From NCBI GenBank assembly GCA_002492335.1, contig DKYD01000045.1, forward strand, positions 835 through 21,926: a stretch of DNA of 21,092 nucleotides. Direction: 5' to 3'. The stretch comes from Lachnospiraceae bacterium UBA7109. Lineage in GTDB: Bacteria; Bacillota; Clostridia; Lachnospirales; Lachnospiraceae. The position numbers were made by a program, and so were the translations under genes. Below the pieces are notes generated by a model, which had not been told where the DNA came from, made no database searches, and worked only from the letters and a program-made list of their open reading frames with translations. Within the stretch, counting starts at the first letter, position 1. The number at the start of each line of letters is the position of its first letter. Of the stretch, positions 5,611 to 13,296 are shown one piece after another.

Positions 5611-6471
5611 TTACTTCTCCAGATATCCCATCATTCTCTCATATTCACGTCTCATAAGACAATAGCCGTGCTCGTAAAAATTCATCAACATATCGTAATC
5701 CTTTTCCAGACGGGACACCGTCGGAATCAATGGCCGAAGCACAAAAATCTTTCCTTCCTTTTCCAACCTTTCTATTATTTCCGCCTGGCGGTTATATCTG
5801 ACGTTTCGGGAAATCGTTGTATGCACCAGTTCAGGGTATGATCTGTACGCCCGCCGGTACATCTTTGCCATTCCCTTCGTGACCGGTTTCTTCCGATATC
5901 CAGGATTTCTGGTCAAAATTACAACAATTTTCTTGTTTCCCAGCTTAGAAGCTCTTCCTATCGGAATCGAATCAGCAAGTCCGCCATCCAGATACGGCAC
6001 ACCGTCAATATTTACCATCGGAGAAATAAGCGGCATACTGCTGGAAGCGCGACACAACTTCATAAGCCTTTCTCTGTCACTTTTTTCTGTCAGATATTCC
6101 GCTTTTCCGGTTTCACAATTTGTCGTAACAATCTCACATTCCATATCGGATGCAAAATATGTGTCAAAATCAAACGGATAAATTTCTTTCGGATATTTAT
6201 CAAAAATCATATCCATATCTAAAATACTCTTTTCTTTGATAAACTTTGTAAATCCGTAATAATAACTGTATTCCTTCTCTTTATGAATCATGCAGTCTCT
6301 CGTTCTTCCAATCTGCTTTGATACATAATCCACACCGTTACAGGATCCTGCTGACACTCCAATCACATGAGAAACATAAGTATCCTTCTCCATCAGGTAA
6401 TCCAGGACGCCGGAAGTAAAGACCCCTCTTGTAGCCCCGCCTTCCAATACCATTGTTGCATTTATCATCAT
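5611..6471 (-). CDS. Patatin-like phospholipase family protein
   Basis: This is a predicted serine acyl hydrolase with the Ser-Asp dyad of the patatin/RssA group. The oxyanion loop is GGATRG (11-16), the nucleophile elbow is GVSAGS with Ser40, and the Asp is in DGGLADSIP (Asp162). It has no signal peptide, so it should act in the cytoplasm or at the inner face of the membrane on phospholipids or acyl esters. The 286-residue length is normal for bacterial single-domain members. The C-terminal 60 residues are charged and helical. The upstream sequence AAAGGGG is a weak ribosome site and leaves the choice among closely spaced ATGs open. It is a single-gene unit, and its substrate is unknown. Confidence 0.92.
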   Translation of the reverse strand: MMINATMVLEGGATRGVFTSGVLDYLMEKDTYVSHVIGVSAGSCNGVDYVSKQIGRTRDCMIHKEKEYSYYYGFTKFIKEKSILDMDMIFDKYPKEIYPFDFDTYFASDMECEIVTTNCETGKAEYLTEKSDRERLMKLCRASSSMPLISPMVNIDGVPYLDGGLADSIPIGRASKLGNKKIVVILTRNPGYRKKPVTKGMAKMYRRAYRSYPELVHTTISRNVRYNRQAEIIERLEKEGKIFVLRPLIPTVSRLEKDYDMLMNFYEHGYCLMRREYERMMGYLEK

Positions 6472-6493
6472 TCATATCCCCTTTCTACTTTGT

Positions 6494-6522
6494 ATTATAT
6501 ACCAGATTTTTTATTTCGAAAA
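6494..6522 (-). promoter_or_regulatory. Candidate promoter for the patatin gene
   Basis: On the minus strand a perfect TATAAT (6499-6494) is set in the context TGGTATATAAT. The poor -35 TTTTCG (6522-6517) stands 17 bases upstream. The TG may act as an extended -10. Confidence 0.45.
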
Positions 6523-6551
6523 CCGTTTTTTCTCTTATCCCCCTCTCCGCC

Positions 6552-6580
6552 TTGCTATTTTCATAAAGATTTGTTAAGAT
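6552..6580 (+). promoter_or_regulatory. Candidate sigma-A promoter for the ABC-F gene
   Basis: TTGCTA (6552-6557), 17 bases, then TAAGAT (6575-6580), about 57 bases before the start codon, with AAGGAG as ribosome site. A moderate match. Confidence 0.4.
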
Positions 6581-6636
6581 AAGCGTTGGAAAAATGAGCA
6601 AATAAAACGTTAATTAAGATAATAAGGAGCAAAAAC

Positions 6637-8271
6637 ATGATTAGCACAAGTAATATTACCTTACGCGTTGGAAAAAAAGCACTATTTGAAGATGTAAATA
6701 TCAAATTTACAGAAGGAAACTGTTACGGTCTGATTGGCGCCAACGGCGCAGGAAAATCTACATTTCTGAAAATTCTTTCCGGACAGCTGGAGCCAACAAA
6801 CGGAGAAGTCATCCTTACTCCCGGTGAACGTCTCTCCTTCCTGCAGCAGGATCATTTTAAATATGACGAGTATCCGGTTCTCGATACGGTCATGCTCGGA
6901 AATGCCCGGCTTTACGAAATTATGAAAGAAAAAGAAAGCCTTTATGCAAAAGAAGACTTTACAGATGAGGATGGTATCAAAGCCAGTGAATTAGAGGCGG
7001 AATTTGCAGCCATGAACGGATGGGAGGCCGAATCTGACGCCGCATCTCTTTTAAATGGTCTCGGAATCGAAACCGGACTGCACTATGAACGGATGAGGAA
7101 TCTAAATGGTCCTGAAAAAGTAAAGGTTCTGCTTGCACAGGCTTTATTTGGGAATCCGGACATCCTGCTTCTGGATGAGCCAACTAACCATCTGGATTTG
7201 GATGCGATTGCCTGGCTGGAAGAATTTCTGATTAATTTTGACAATACGGTAATCGTAGTTTCTCATGACCGTTACTTTTTGAATAAAGTCTGCACACAGA
7301 TTGCGGATATTGATTATGGAAAAATCAAACTATATGCCGGGAATTATGATTTCTGGTATGAATCCAGCCAGCTTCTTATCAAACAGATGAAGGAAGCCAA
7401 CAAGAAAAAAGAAGAAAAAATTAAAGAACTGCAGGAATTTATTTCCCGCTTCAGCGCCAATGCTTCCAAGTCAAAGCAGGCAACCTCCAGAAAACGTGCT
7501 CTTGAGAAGATTCAGCTGGATGATATCCAGCCTTCCAGCCGTAAATACCCCTATATTCACTTTAAACCAAATCGGGAAATCGGGAATGAAGTTTTGACTG
7601 TCGATGGTTTAAGTAAGACTATAGATGGGGAAAAAATCCTGGATAACATTTCGTTTACATTAAACCGGGATGACAAGGTTGCTTTCGTGGGAAGCAATGA
7701 GTCGGCAAAAACAACGCTGTTTCAGATTCTCATGGGTGAAATGGAGCCGGATGAAGGTACTTATAAATGGGGAATCACAACCTCCCAGGCTTATTTCCCA
7801 CAAGATAACGGCGCGGAATTTGATAACGACAACACTATCGTTGAATGGCTGACCCAGTATTCGGAAGAAAAAGATGCTACTTATGTCAGAGGTTTTCTCG
7901 GCCGTATGCTTTTTGGCGGAGATGACGGTGTTAAAAGAGTACGTGTTCTCTCGGGCGGAGAAAAGGTTCGATGTATGCTGTCCAAAATGATGATATCCGG
8001 TGCTAATGTCCTGCTTTTTGACGAGCCGACCAACCACCTGGATATGGAATCTATCACGGCATTAAATAACGGCATGACAGCATTCCCCGGGGTCATTCTC
8101 TTTACTTCAAGAGACCATCAAATCGTACAGACCACCGCAAATCGGATTATGGAAATCGTCCCGGGCGGAAAAATGATTGACAAAATTACCACCTATGATG
8201 AATATCTGGAAAATGACGAAATGGCAAGAAAAAGACAGACCTATACAATTCAAAGTGAAGAAGAAGATTGA
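6637..8271 (+). CDS. ABC-F family ATPase (YkpA/YbiT type)
   Basis: A soluble protein with two nucleotide-binding domains and no membrane segment, as in the ABC-F group that binds ribosomes. The first domain has Walker A GANGAGKST (34-42), Walker B LLLDEPTNHLDL with Glu181, and switch His210. The linker (about 240-300, QEFISRFSANASKSKQATSR) is the family's characteristic helix pair. The second domain has the signature LSGGE (438-442) and DEPTNHLD with Glu463. Odd points: the first signature is LNGPE (156-160), the second Walker A reads GSNESAKTT (352-360), and the second switch His is Arg492 (TSRDH). I recall the first two as partly typical of this subgroup, but the Arg is less expected. The role is probably translation-related; resistance is not indicated. 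It stands alone. Confidence 0.93.
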   Translation: MISTSNITLRVGKKALFEDVNIKFTEGNCYGLIGANGAGKSTFLKILSGQLEPTNGEVILTPGERLSFLQQDHFKYDEYPVLDTVMLGNARLYEIMKEKESLYAKEDFTDEDGIKASELEAEFAAMNGWEAESDAASLLNGLGIETGLHYERMRNLNGPEKVKVLLAQALFGNPDILLLDEPTNHLDLDAIAWLEEFLINFDNTVIVVSHDRYFLNKVCTQIADIDYGKIKLYAGNYDFWYESSQLLIKQMKEANKKKEEKIKELQEFISRFSANASKSKQATSRKRALEKIQLDDIQPSSRKYPYIHFKPNREIGNEVLTVDGLSKTIDGEKILDNISFTLNRDDKVAFVGSNESAKTTLFQILMGEMEPDEGTYKWGITTSQAYFPQDNGAEFDNDNTIVEWLTQYSEEKDATYVRGFLGRMLFGGDDGVKRVRVLSGGEKVRCMLSKMMISGANVLLFDEPTNHLDMESITALNNGMTAFPGVILFTSRDHQIVQTTANRIMEIVPGGKMIDKITTYDEYLENDEMARKRQTYTIQSEEED

Positions 8272-8273
8272 GA

Positions 8274-8315
8274 AGAAAACAGACAAAATTGTGGAAACAA
8301 ATTTGTCTGTTTTCT
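8274..8315. terminator. Strong hairpin terminator between convergent ABC-F gene and spoIVB
   Basis: AGAAAACAGACAAA (8274-8287) and TTTGTCTGTTTTCT (8302-8315) form a perfect 14-bp stem. The stem begins 3 bases after the ABC-F stop and probably serves both convergent genes. Confidence 0.85.
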
Positions 8316-8331
8316 ATTTTCTGCCTGCTGC

Positions 8332-9390
8332 TCAATGCTCCAGCATATTCTCTATAAAAATCCCATATCCTTTTGCCGGATCATTTACAAATACATGAGT
8401 TACCGCTCCTACCAGTCGTCCATCCTGCAGAATCGGGCTGCCTGACATTCCCTGGATAATTCCTCCCGTCCGCTTCAGAAGCTTTTCATCTGTTATTTTT
8501 ATAATGATTCCCTTGTTCACTTCATCGGTATGCATATCTACATCCAGAATTTCAATCTCATATTCTTTCACACTTCCTTCTACCGCACACCGGATCACCG
8601 CAGGTCCTCTTTTTATCTCTTCCTTTTCTGCTGTTTCTACTGGTTCCTGTTTGGAAAATAATGCATCTATCCGGTCTAATTTCCCAAAAATCCCTTCTTC
8701 TGTATTCTCCTTAATAGTACCAAGCACATTATAATTATTATATACTATAATTCCCTCTATTCCCCCAGGCGCGCCGCTTACCCCCTTTTGGATATCCTTG
8801 ATGCTTGTAAGATAAAGTGTTCCATCTGAAATATCCAGAAGTTCATTTGTATCAATGTCATGAATCCCATGTCCCAATGCTCCGAATTCACTGTCTGCAT
8901 TCAAGTACGTAACTGTTCCAAGTCCCTGTGTATTATCCCGCACCCAGATTCCCAGTTTGTACTCATCTTCTTTATATTTCACAGGCTGGAATTTAATATC
9001 TATCTTTGATTCATTTCGTTTGACCGTAAGTACAACTTCTTCTTTTTTAAGTTCTTTCACTTCTTCTATTAACTGTGTCTTTGTCTCTATTTTCTGTCCA
9101 TTCACAGCAACGATATAGTCGCCGGATTTCACAAGATGCTCTGCCGGATTATGTTTCATTCCGTCCACTCCTGTAATTTCTTCTGTTCCAAGCACCATCA
9201 CTCCATTTGTCTCCAGATAAATCCCTACCGGCATACCTCCGGGAATCACCATTTTATCCTCAGAAGTATCCGCACTCACCTCCTGCCTCATACTGACTCG
9301 TTTCTCTTCAATCAGGTAATAGCTTCCTCCTACAATGCTGGTAAACAAAACTATCATAATAAGAATTCTTCGATACCAATAGTGAATCAT
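8332..9390 (-). CDS. spoIVB: SpoIVB peptidase (S55), sigma-K checkpoint protease
   Basis: In Bacillus, SpoIVB is made in the forespore, crosses to the intermembrane space and cleaves SpoIVFA. That frees the SpoIVFB protease and activates sigma-K. Here residues 9-27 are an N-terminal membrane anchor, and residues of about 50-125 form a PDZ domain (GIYLETNGVMVLG, SGDYIVAVNGQKI). The protease domain has His174 in GALGHGIHD, Asp301 in KITDEKLL, and Ser316 in GMSGSP. The spacing from His to Ser (142) and from Asp to Ser (15) equals that of the Bacillus enzyme. GGGGAGGA precedes the ATG. The gene follows recN, as usual, but spo0A does not follow it. Its presence marks a spore-former. All catalytic residues are intact. 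Confidence 0.96.
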   Translation of the reverse strand: MIHYWYRRILIMIVLFTSIVGGSYYLIEEKRVSMRQEVSADTSEDKMVIPGGMPVGIYLETNGVMVLGTEEITGVDGMKHNPAEHLVKSGDYIVAVNGQKIETKTQLIEEVKELKKEEVVLTVKRNESKIDIKFQPVKYKEDEYKLGIWVRDNTQGLGTVTYLNADSEFGALGHGIHDIDTNELLDISDGTLYLTSIKDIQKGVSGAPGGIEGIIVYNNYNVLGTIKENTEEGIFGKLDRIDALFSKQEPVETAEKEEIKRGPAVIRCAVEGSVKEYEIEILDVDMHTDEVNKGIIIKITDEKLLKRTGGIIQGMSGSPILQDGRLVGAVTHVFVNDPAKGYGIFIENMLEH

Positions 9391-9405
9391 ATATTCCTCC
9401 CCTTT

Positions 9406-9441
9406 AAAAAAAGATAGATATCCATAACGGATATCTATCTT
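9406..9441 (-). terminator. Terminator of the asp23-recN operon
   Basis: On the minus strand the arm 9441-9429 pairs perfectly with 9423-9411 (13 bp) around a 5-base loop, and seven T follow (9412-9406). It lies between the recN stop codon and the spoIVB ribosome site and should separate the long operon from spoIVB. Confidence 0.88.
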
Positions 9442-9447
9442 AGTATG
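9441..9447 (-). promoter_or_regulatory. spoIVB: Possible sigma-F/G -10 element for spoIVB, overlapping the terminator
   Basis: On the minus strand CATACTA (9447-9441) fits the forespore -10 pattern CATnnTA exactly. No convincing -35 (G-x-A-T-A type) is visible; GAAAT about 14 bases upstream is the nearest. A start near 9434 would fall inside the first arm of the terminator hairpin, so such a transcript would lack part of the stem. Confidence 0.35.
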
Positions 9448-9459
9448 TATCGTTTCTTC

Positions 9460-11163
9460 TTATTTCAATCTGGTAATTCTATTTTTCGTATTTTTCATTT
9501 CTTTCGCAAGCAGACGCATTTCTCTTGCATTTTCTAATACAACATCCGTAATTTTTGCTCCTCCGAGGATTCTTGCAAGCTCCTCCACGGAATCTTCTTC
9601 TGAAAGCCTCCGGATTCCGGTCGTCGTATTCCGGTTATCCGTTGTTTTTTCAATAAGAAAATGTACATCTGCCATAGCGGCAATCTGTGCCAGATGTGTA
9701 ATGCAGATGACCTGATGCTTTTCCCCGATAACCGCCATCTTCTCCGATACTTTCTGAGCAGTACGTCCGCTGATCCCCACGTCAATTTCGTCAAAGATCA
9801 GCGTTTCTATCTGATCCTTCTCCGCCATAACACTTTTAATCACAAGCATCACACGGGAAAGCTCTCCTCCTGACGCCACATCTGCAAGAGGACACACCGG
9901 CTGCCCCGGATTCAGAGAAATACAAAATTCCACATCATCCATTCCTTCTGCCGTATAACTCTCTGTACTGCCAAATGCTATCTCAAATTTCACATCTGCA
10001 AAATTCAGATCTTTTAACCCTTCTTCTATTTTCTTCTCAAGAATTTTTCCCTGTTCTTTTCTGATTACTGTAAGTTCTTCTGTATATTCCAATAACTCTT
10101 TTTCCGAAGCATCATAGTTTCTCTTCAGACCTTCAAGAAAGTTTTCATAGTCCTCCAGTTTTAAAAGCTTTTTTTTCTGTTCTTCACAATAAGATAAGAT
10201 ATCTCCCACACTGTTGCCATACTTTGTCTTCAGCCGGTTAATTTCATTTAAGCGATTTTCAGTCTCATAGAATTCCTCCTCCGAAAATTCACAGGTGCTG
10301 ATATAATCAGACAATTCCCGATTAAAATCATTTAAAAGATCGTCAATCTCAGAAAGCTGGCTCTCCAGCTGGGAGGCTCTGTCGTCATAATCTGTGATAT
10401 CGGAAAATGCACGGATTGCACGGCTTAAGCTCTCGCTGGCACTTCCGGAATCTCCACTCGTGTACGCATAAGCCTCCGAAGCGCTCTCTGCAATCTTCTT
10501 TCCGTTTTCCATACGTCTGAACAGAGTTTCCAGCTCTTCATCCTCTCCCGGCTGAAGCATGGCGCTTTCAATTTCCTCAATCTCAAATTGCAGGAAGGAC
10601 ATCTCTTTTGCCCTCTGTGATTCGTCTATATCTGCCTCGGATAATTCTTTTTTTAATTTCCGGTATTTGCGGTATGCCTGCTCTGTCTTTTCTTTTATCT
10701 TCCTCACATGTTCTCCTGCAAATGCATCTACAAAGCCAAGATGATTCTTCTTATACAGCAGGGATTGATGCTCATGCTGTCCATGAATGTCGATCAGCAC
10801 AGAAGCAGCCGCCTTTAAGACAGCCATCGTCACTGTCTCACCGTTAATGCGGCTTACACTTCTTCCTTCCATAAGCCTGCGGCTCAGTATCACCATTCCC
10901 TCCTCCGGGTAAATGTTAAGCTCCGAAAGTGCTTTCTCCTGCACAGAATTTTCCACATCAAAGGTAAGCTCCACGAAAGCATAATCCGCACCTTTTCTTA
11001 TGATATCTTTCGTGTATCTTCCCCCCAGAGCAAGATTTACAGAGCCTAATATAATAGATTTTCCGGCTCCGGTCTCACCGGTAAGAATATTAAGTCCTTC
11101 TTCAAATTCAACCTCAACTTCTTCAATCAAAGCCAGATTCTTCACATGTAAATTACGTAACAT
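9460..11163 (-). CDS. recN: DNA repair protein RecN
   Basis: RecN is an SMC-like ATPase that gathers broken DNA ends at the start of recombinational repair. The 567-residue protein has the usual plan. Walker A is GETGAGKS at 29-36. Long helical and coiled-coil arms run from about residue 150 to 370, interrupted by the head-proximal loop. The C-terminal ATPase half carries the signature ASGGELSRVMLVIK and Walker B LIFDEIDVGISGRTAQ. The ATG at 11163 follows TAGGAGGATTGA. It is the last gene of the ten-gene operon, 9 bases after argR. In Bacillus recN is LexA-regulated; I saw no SOS box here because its promoter is the operon's. No anomaly. Confidence 0.97.
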   Translation of the reverse strand: MLRNLHVKNLALIEEVEVEFEEGLNILTGETGAGKSIILGSVNLALGGRYTKDIIRKGADYAFVELTFDVENSVQEKALSELNIYPEEGMVILSRRLMEGRSVSRINGETVTMAVLKAAASVLIDIHGQHEHQSLLYKKNHLGFVDAFAGEHVRKIKEKTEQAYRKYRKLKKELSEADIDESQRAKEMSFLQFEIEEIESAMLQPGEDEELETLFRRMENGKKIAESASEAYAYTSGDSGSASESLSRAIRAFSDITDYDDRASQLESQLSEIDDLLNDFNRELSDYISTCEFSEEEFYETENRLNEINRLKTKYGNSVGDILSYCEEQKKKLLKLEDYENFLEGLKRNYDASEKELLEYTEELTVIRKEQGKILEKKIEEGLKDLNFADVKFEIAFGSTESYTAEGMDDVEFCISLNPGQPVCPLADVASGGELSRVMLVIKSVMAEKDQIETLIFDEIDVGISGRTAQKVSEKMAVIGEKHQVICITHLAQIAAMADVHFLIEKTTDNRNTTTGIRRLSEEDSVEELARILGGAKITDVVLENAREMRLLAKEMKNTKNRITRLK

Positions 11164-11172
11164 TCAATCCTC

Positions 11173-11622
11173 CTATTGAACAATTCTGCTGATTTTATCC
11201 ATAACCTGTACCGTCTCGTCCACACTCCGGATTGCACACATAATCGTATCATCTCCGGCAATGCTTCCGACTACCTCATTCCACTGCATGGCGTCAATTG
11301 CCGCACAGACAGCCATCGCCATACCTGCCACCGTCTTAATGACCAGAATATTCTGTGCCATATCCATAGACACATAGCCGTCTCTCAGAACTCTTCTATA
11401 TTTTTCATTCATTCCGTTTATTGCACTCTGATGCAGGGCATACTTCTGACCGCCGCCCTCCGCAGGAACCTTCATAAGCTTCAAATCACGGATATCTCTG
11501 GATACGGTAGCCTGTGTCACTTTAAACCCTTCCCTGTTCAGATATTCCGCAAGCTCTTCCTGTGTTTCAATATGATACTTATTAATCAGTTCGATAATCT
11601 TAGCATGTCTGTTAATCTTCAT
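11173..11622 (-). CDS. argR: Arginine repressor ArgR/AhrC
   Basis: A hexameric, arginine-dependent regulator of arginine synthesis and breakdown. Residues 1-70 form the winged helix, with VTQATVSRDIRDLKLMKVP as the recognition region and conserved SRD. Residues 80-149 form the oligomerisation and arginine-binding domain, with GSIAGDDT (119-126). Length (149) is standard. The start codon lies 4 bases after the nadK stop, inside the long operon, and the linkage argR-recN is typical of Firmicutes. In some clostridia it also tunes arginine fermentation, which I cannot judge here. Confidence 0.96.
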   Translation of the reverse strand: MKINRHAKIIELINKYHIETQEELAEYLNREGFKVTQATVSRDIRDLKLMKVPAEGGGQKYALHQSAINGMNEKYRRVLRDGYVSMDMAQNILVIKTVAGMAMAVCAAIDAMQWNEVVGSIAGDDTIMCAIRSVDETVQVMDKISRIVQ

Positions 11623-11626
11623 GTTC

Positions 11627-12469
11627 CTAATTTCCTTTCATTTTCCTGCGAAGTGTCTCAAGAAAGCTGACATTGCTTAGTTTGATAATTTTGGCACACG
11701 TCTGTGACCTGCGGATTCTCACCCGGTCTCCGGTTACCATAAGCTCTGTATCATCACCGTCAAATGCAATGCACGCTTCCTCCACAATATTATGCTTGCC
11801 CTCTCCAATCTCTATCACAAGTTCATCCTCTGCCGAAAGTACGATGCTGCTTGTATTTAGAGCATGGGAACAAATAGGTGTAATCACGATCAAAGACGCC
11901 GTCGGCTCTACAATCGGCCCGCCAGCCGACAGATTATAGGCCGTAGAACCCGTCGGAGTCGATATGATCATGCCGTCTGCCTCATAAGAATTCAAAAGTT
12001 CTCCATTTACATAAAGTTTAAATCTTATCAGCCTGAGCGCATCTTTTCTGGCAACTACAATATCATTCAGCGAAACATCCTGCGCAGACTCATTCAGGAT
12101 TCCTTCCAGCATCATCCGGTTCTGCACTACATATTTCCCTGCAAGAAGTCTTTCCAACGCTTCCGTAATATGATTCACTTCCACCTCTGCCAGGTATCCA
12201 AGTGTTCCCATATTAATACCGAGAATGGGAACCTCTCTTTCGTGAAGGGCGCGCGCCGCCTCGATCAGACTGCCGTCACCGCCTATCACTACCGCACAGT
12301 CAATCTCTTCCGGTATGGAATCCCGTTTTATCCGGTTGCACTCATCTTTTTCACATCGGATACAGAAGATTCCTTTTCTTTCGAGAAATTCGATTACCTT
12401 ACCGGTAACCTCTCCGTTTTTATCCTTTCCTCTGTTTGTCACAATCCAAAATCGTTCCATCTGCTTCAC
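11627..12469 (-). CDS. nadK: NAD kinase
   Basis: It phosphorylates NAD to NADP, using ATP or polyphosphate. Seen motifs are GGDGS (63-67, with the catalytic Asp65), the NE/D site LNDIVVAR, and the NAD-binding stretch TPTGSTAYNLSAGGPI. I chose GTG at 12469 (280 aa), 4 bases after the tlyA stop, because AGAGGT lies at a good distance ahead. The ATG at 12460 (277 aa, MERFWIVTN) with GGTGA just upstream is an equal alternative, and the longer frame to 12505 would run inside tlyA. NAD kinase next to TlyA and ArgR is the usual clostridial order. Confidence 0.95.
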   Translation of the reverse strand: MKQMERFWIVTNRGKDKNGEVTGKVIEFLERKGIFCIRCEKDECNRIKRDSIPEEIDCAVVIGGDGSLIEAARALHEREVPILGINMGTLGYLAEVEVNHITEALERLLAGKYVVQNRMMLEGILNESAQDVSLNDIVVARKDALRLIRFKLYVNGELLNSYEADGMIISTPTGSTAYNLSAGGPIVEPTASLIVITPICSHALNTSSIVLSAEDELVIEIGEGKHNIVEEACIAFDGDDTELMVTGDRVRIRRSQTCAKIIKLSNVSFLETLRRKMKGN

Positions 12470-12473
12470 CGTT

Positions 12474-13283
12474 TTACCTCTTTGTAAGTGTATCGAAAGC
12501 CGCATCTACTGTTGCGGCAAAATTCAGATTTTCATTGATACACCCTTCCCCATCACATTTTACCAGATGTACCAGATACTCTATATTTCCTTCCGGGCCT
12601 CTTATGGGTGAAAAGGTAAGCTCCTCCACAGAGAAGCCGTGTGCAGCCGCATAACCGGTTACTGCTTCTATTACTTCAAGATGCGTACTCTTTTCCCGCA
12701 CGACGCCTTTTTTTCCAACCTTTTCTCTTCCGGCTTCAAACTGTGGTTTAATCAATGCCACGATCTCACCTTGCTCCGTCAGATAATTTCGAATCGGCGT
12801 AAGTACCTTCGTCAGAGAAATAAAGGATACATCAATGGAAGAAAAATCGACCGGTTTTCCAATATCCTCCGGCGTTACATAACGAATATTTGTCTTTTCC
12901 ATACATACGACACGCGGATCCTGCCTCAACTTCCAGTCTAACTGTCCCCTGCCCACGTCGATGGCAAACACTTCCTTGGCGCCATTCTGCAGCATACAGT
13001 CTGTAAATCCTCCGGTAGAAGATCCAACATCCGTACAGATCTTTCCCTCTACAGAAACATGAAATTCCTTCATCGCTTTTTCAAGCTTTAATCCGCCTCT
13101 GCTCACATAGGGAAGCGTATTTCCCCTGACTTCAATTTTCACTTCCTCCGGAAATGCAGTTCCAGGCTTATCCTCTTTCTGCCCTTCCACATAAACATTA
13201 CCGGACATAATAATTGCTTTTGCCTTCTCTCTGGACGCTGCAAGATTTCTCCTGACAAGCAATACATCCAATCGCTCCTTCAT
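12474..13283 (-). CDS. tlyA: TlyA family rRNA 2'-O-methyltransferase (hemolysin-like)
   Basis: TlyA proteins add 2'-O-methyl groups to ribosomal RNA (in Mycobacterium, 16S C1409 and 23S C1920); some members are shortened and modify only one site. The 270-residue protein has an S4 RNA-binding domain (1-60: RLDVLLVRRNLAASREKA) and an FtsJ-like methyltransferase domain with the SAM loop DVGSSTGGFTD (85-95). VALIKPQFE holds the conserved Lys-Pro motif. The old name hemolysin A is not supported by sequence. The ATG at 13283 has AAGGAG 9 bases upstream and is preferred to the longer frame to 13319, which enters dxs. The modification site here is an inference. Confidence 0.93.
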   Translation of the reverse strand: MKERLDVLLVRRNLAASREKAKAIIMSGNVYVEGQKEDKPGTAFPEEVKIEVRGNTLPYVSRGGLKLEKAMKEFHVSVEGKICTDVGSSTGGFTDCMLQNGAKEVFAIDVGRGQLDWKLRQDPRVVCMEKTNIRYVTPEDIGKPVDFSSIDVSFISLTKVLTPIRNYLTEQGEIVALIKPQFEAGREKVGKKGVVREKSTHLEVIEAVTGYAAAHGFSVEELTFSPIRGPEGNIEYLVHLVKCDGEGCINENLNFAATVDAAFDTLTKR

Positions 13284-13296
13284 ACACGGTAACTCC

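Noticed and set aside
6595..6606. Three-codon ORF (Met-Ser-Lys) ahead of the ABC-F gene, as in resistance-type leader attenuation
   Set aside because: No ribosome site and no terminator hairpin between it and the ABC-F start; the protein is not of the resistance subgroup.
11176..11670. 164-residue plus-strand frame opposite argR
   Set aside because: Antisense shadow of argR without a ribosome site or recognisable features; argR is unambiguous.
12474..13283. TlyA as a hemolysin or virulence factor
   Set aside because: The S4 plus FtsJ-like methyltransferase architecture supports an rRNA modification enzyme; it has no signal peptide or membrane segment.
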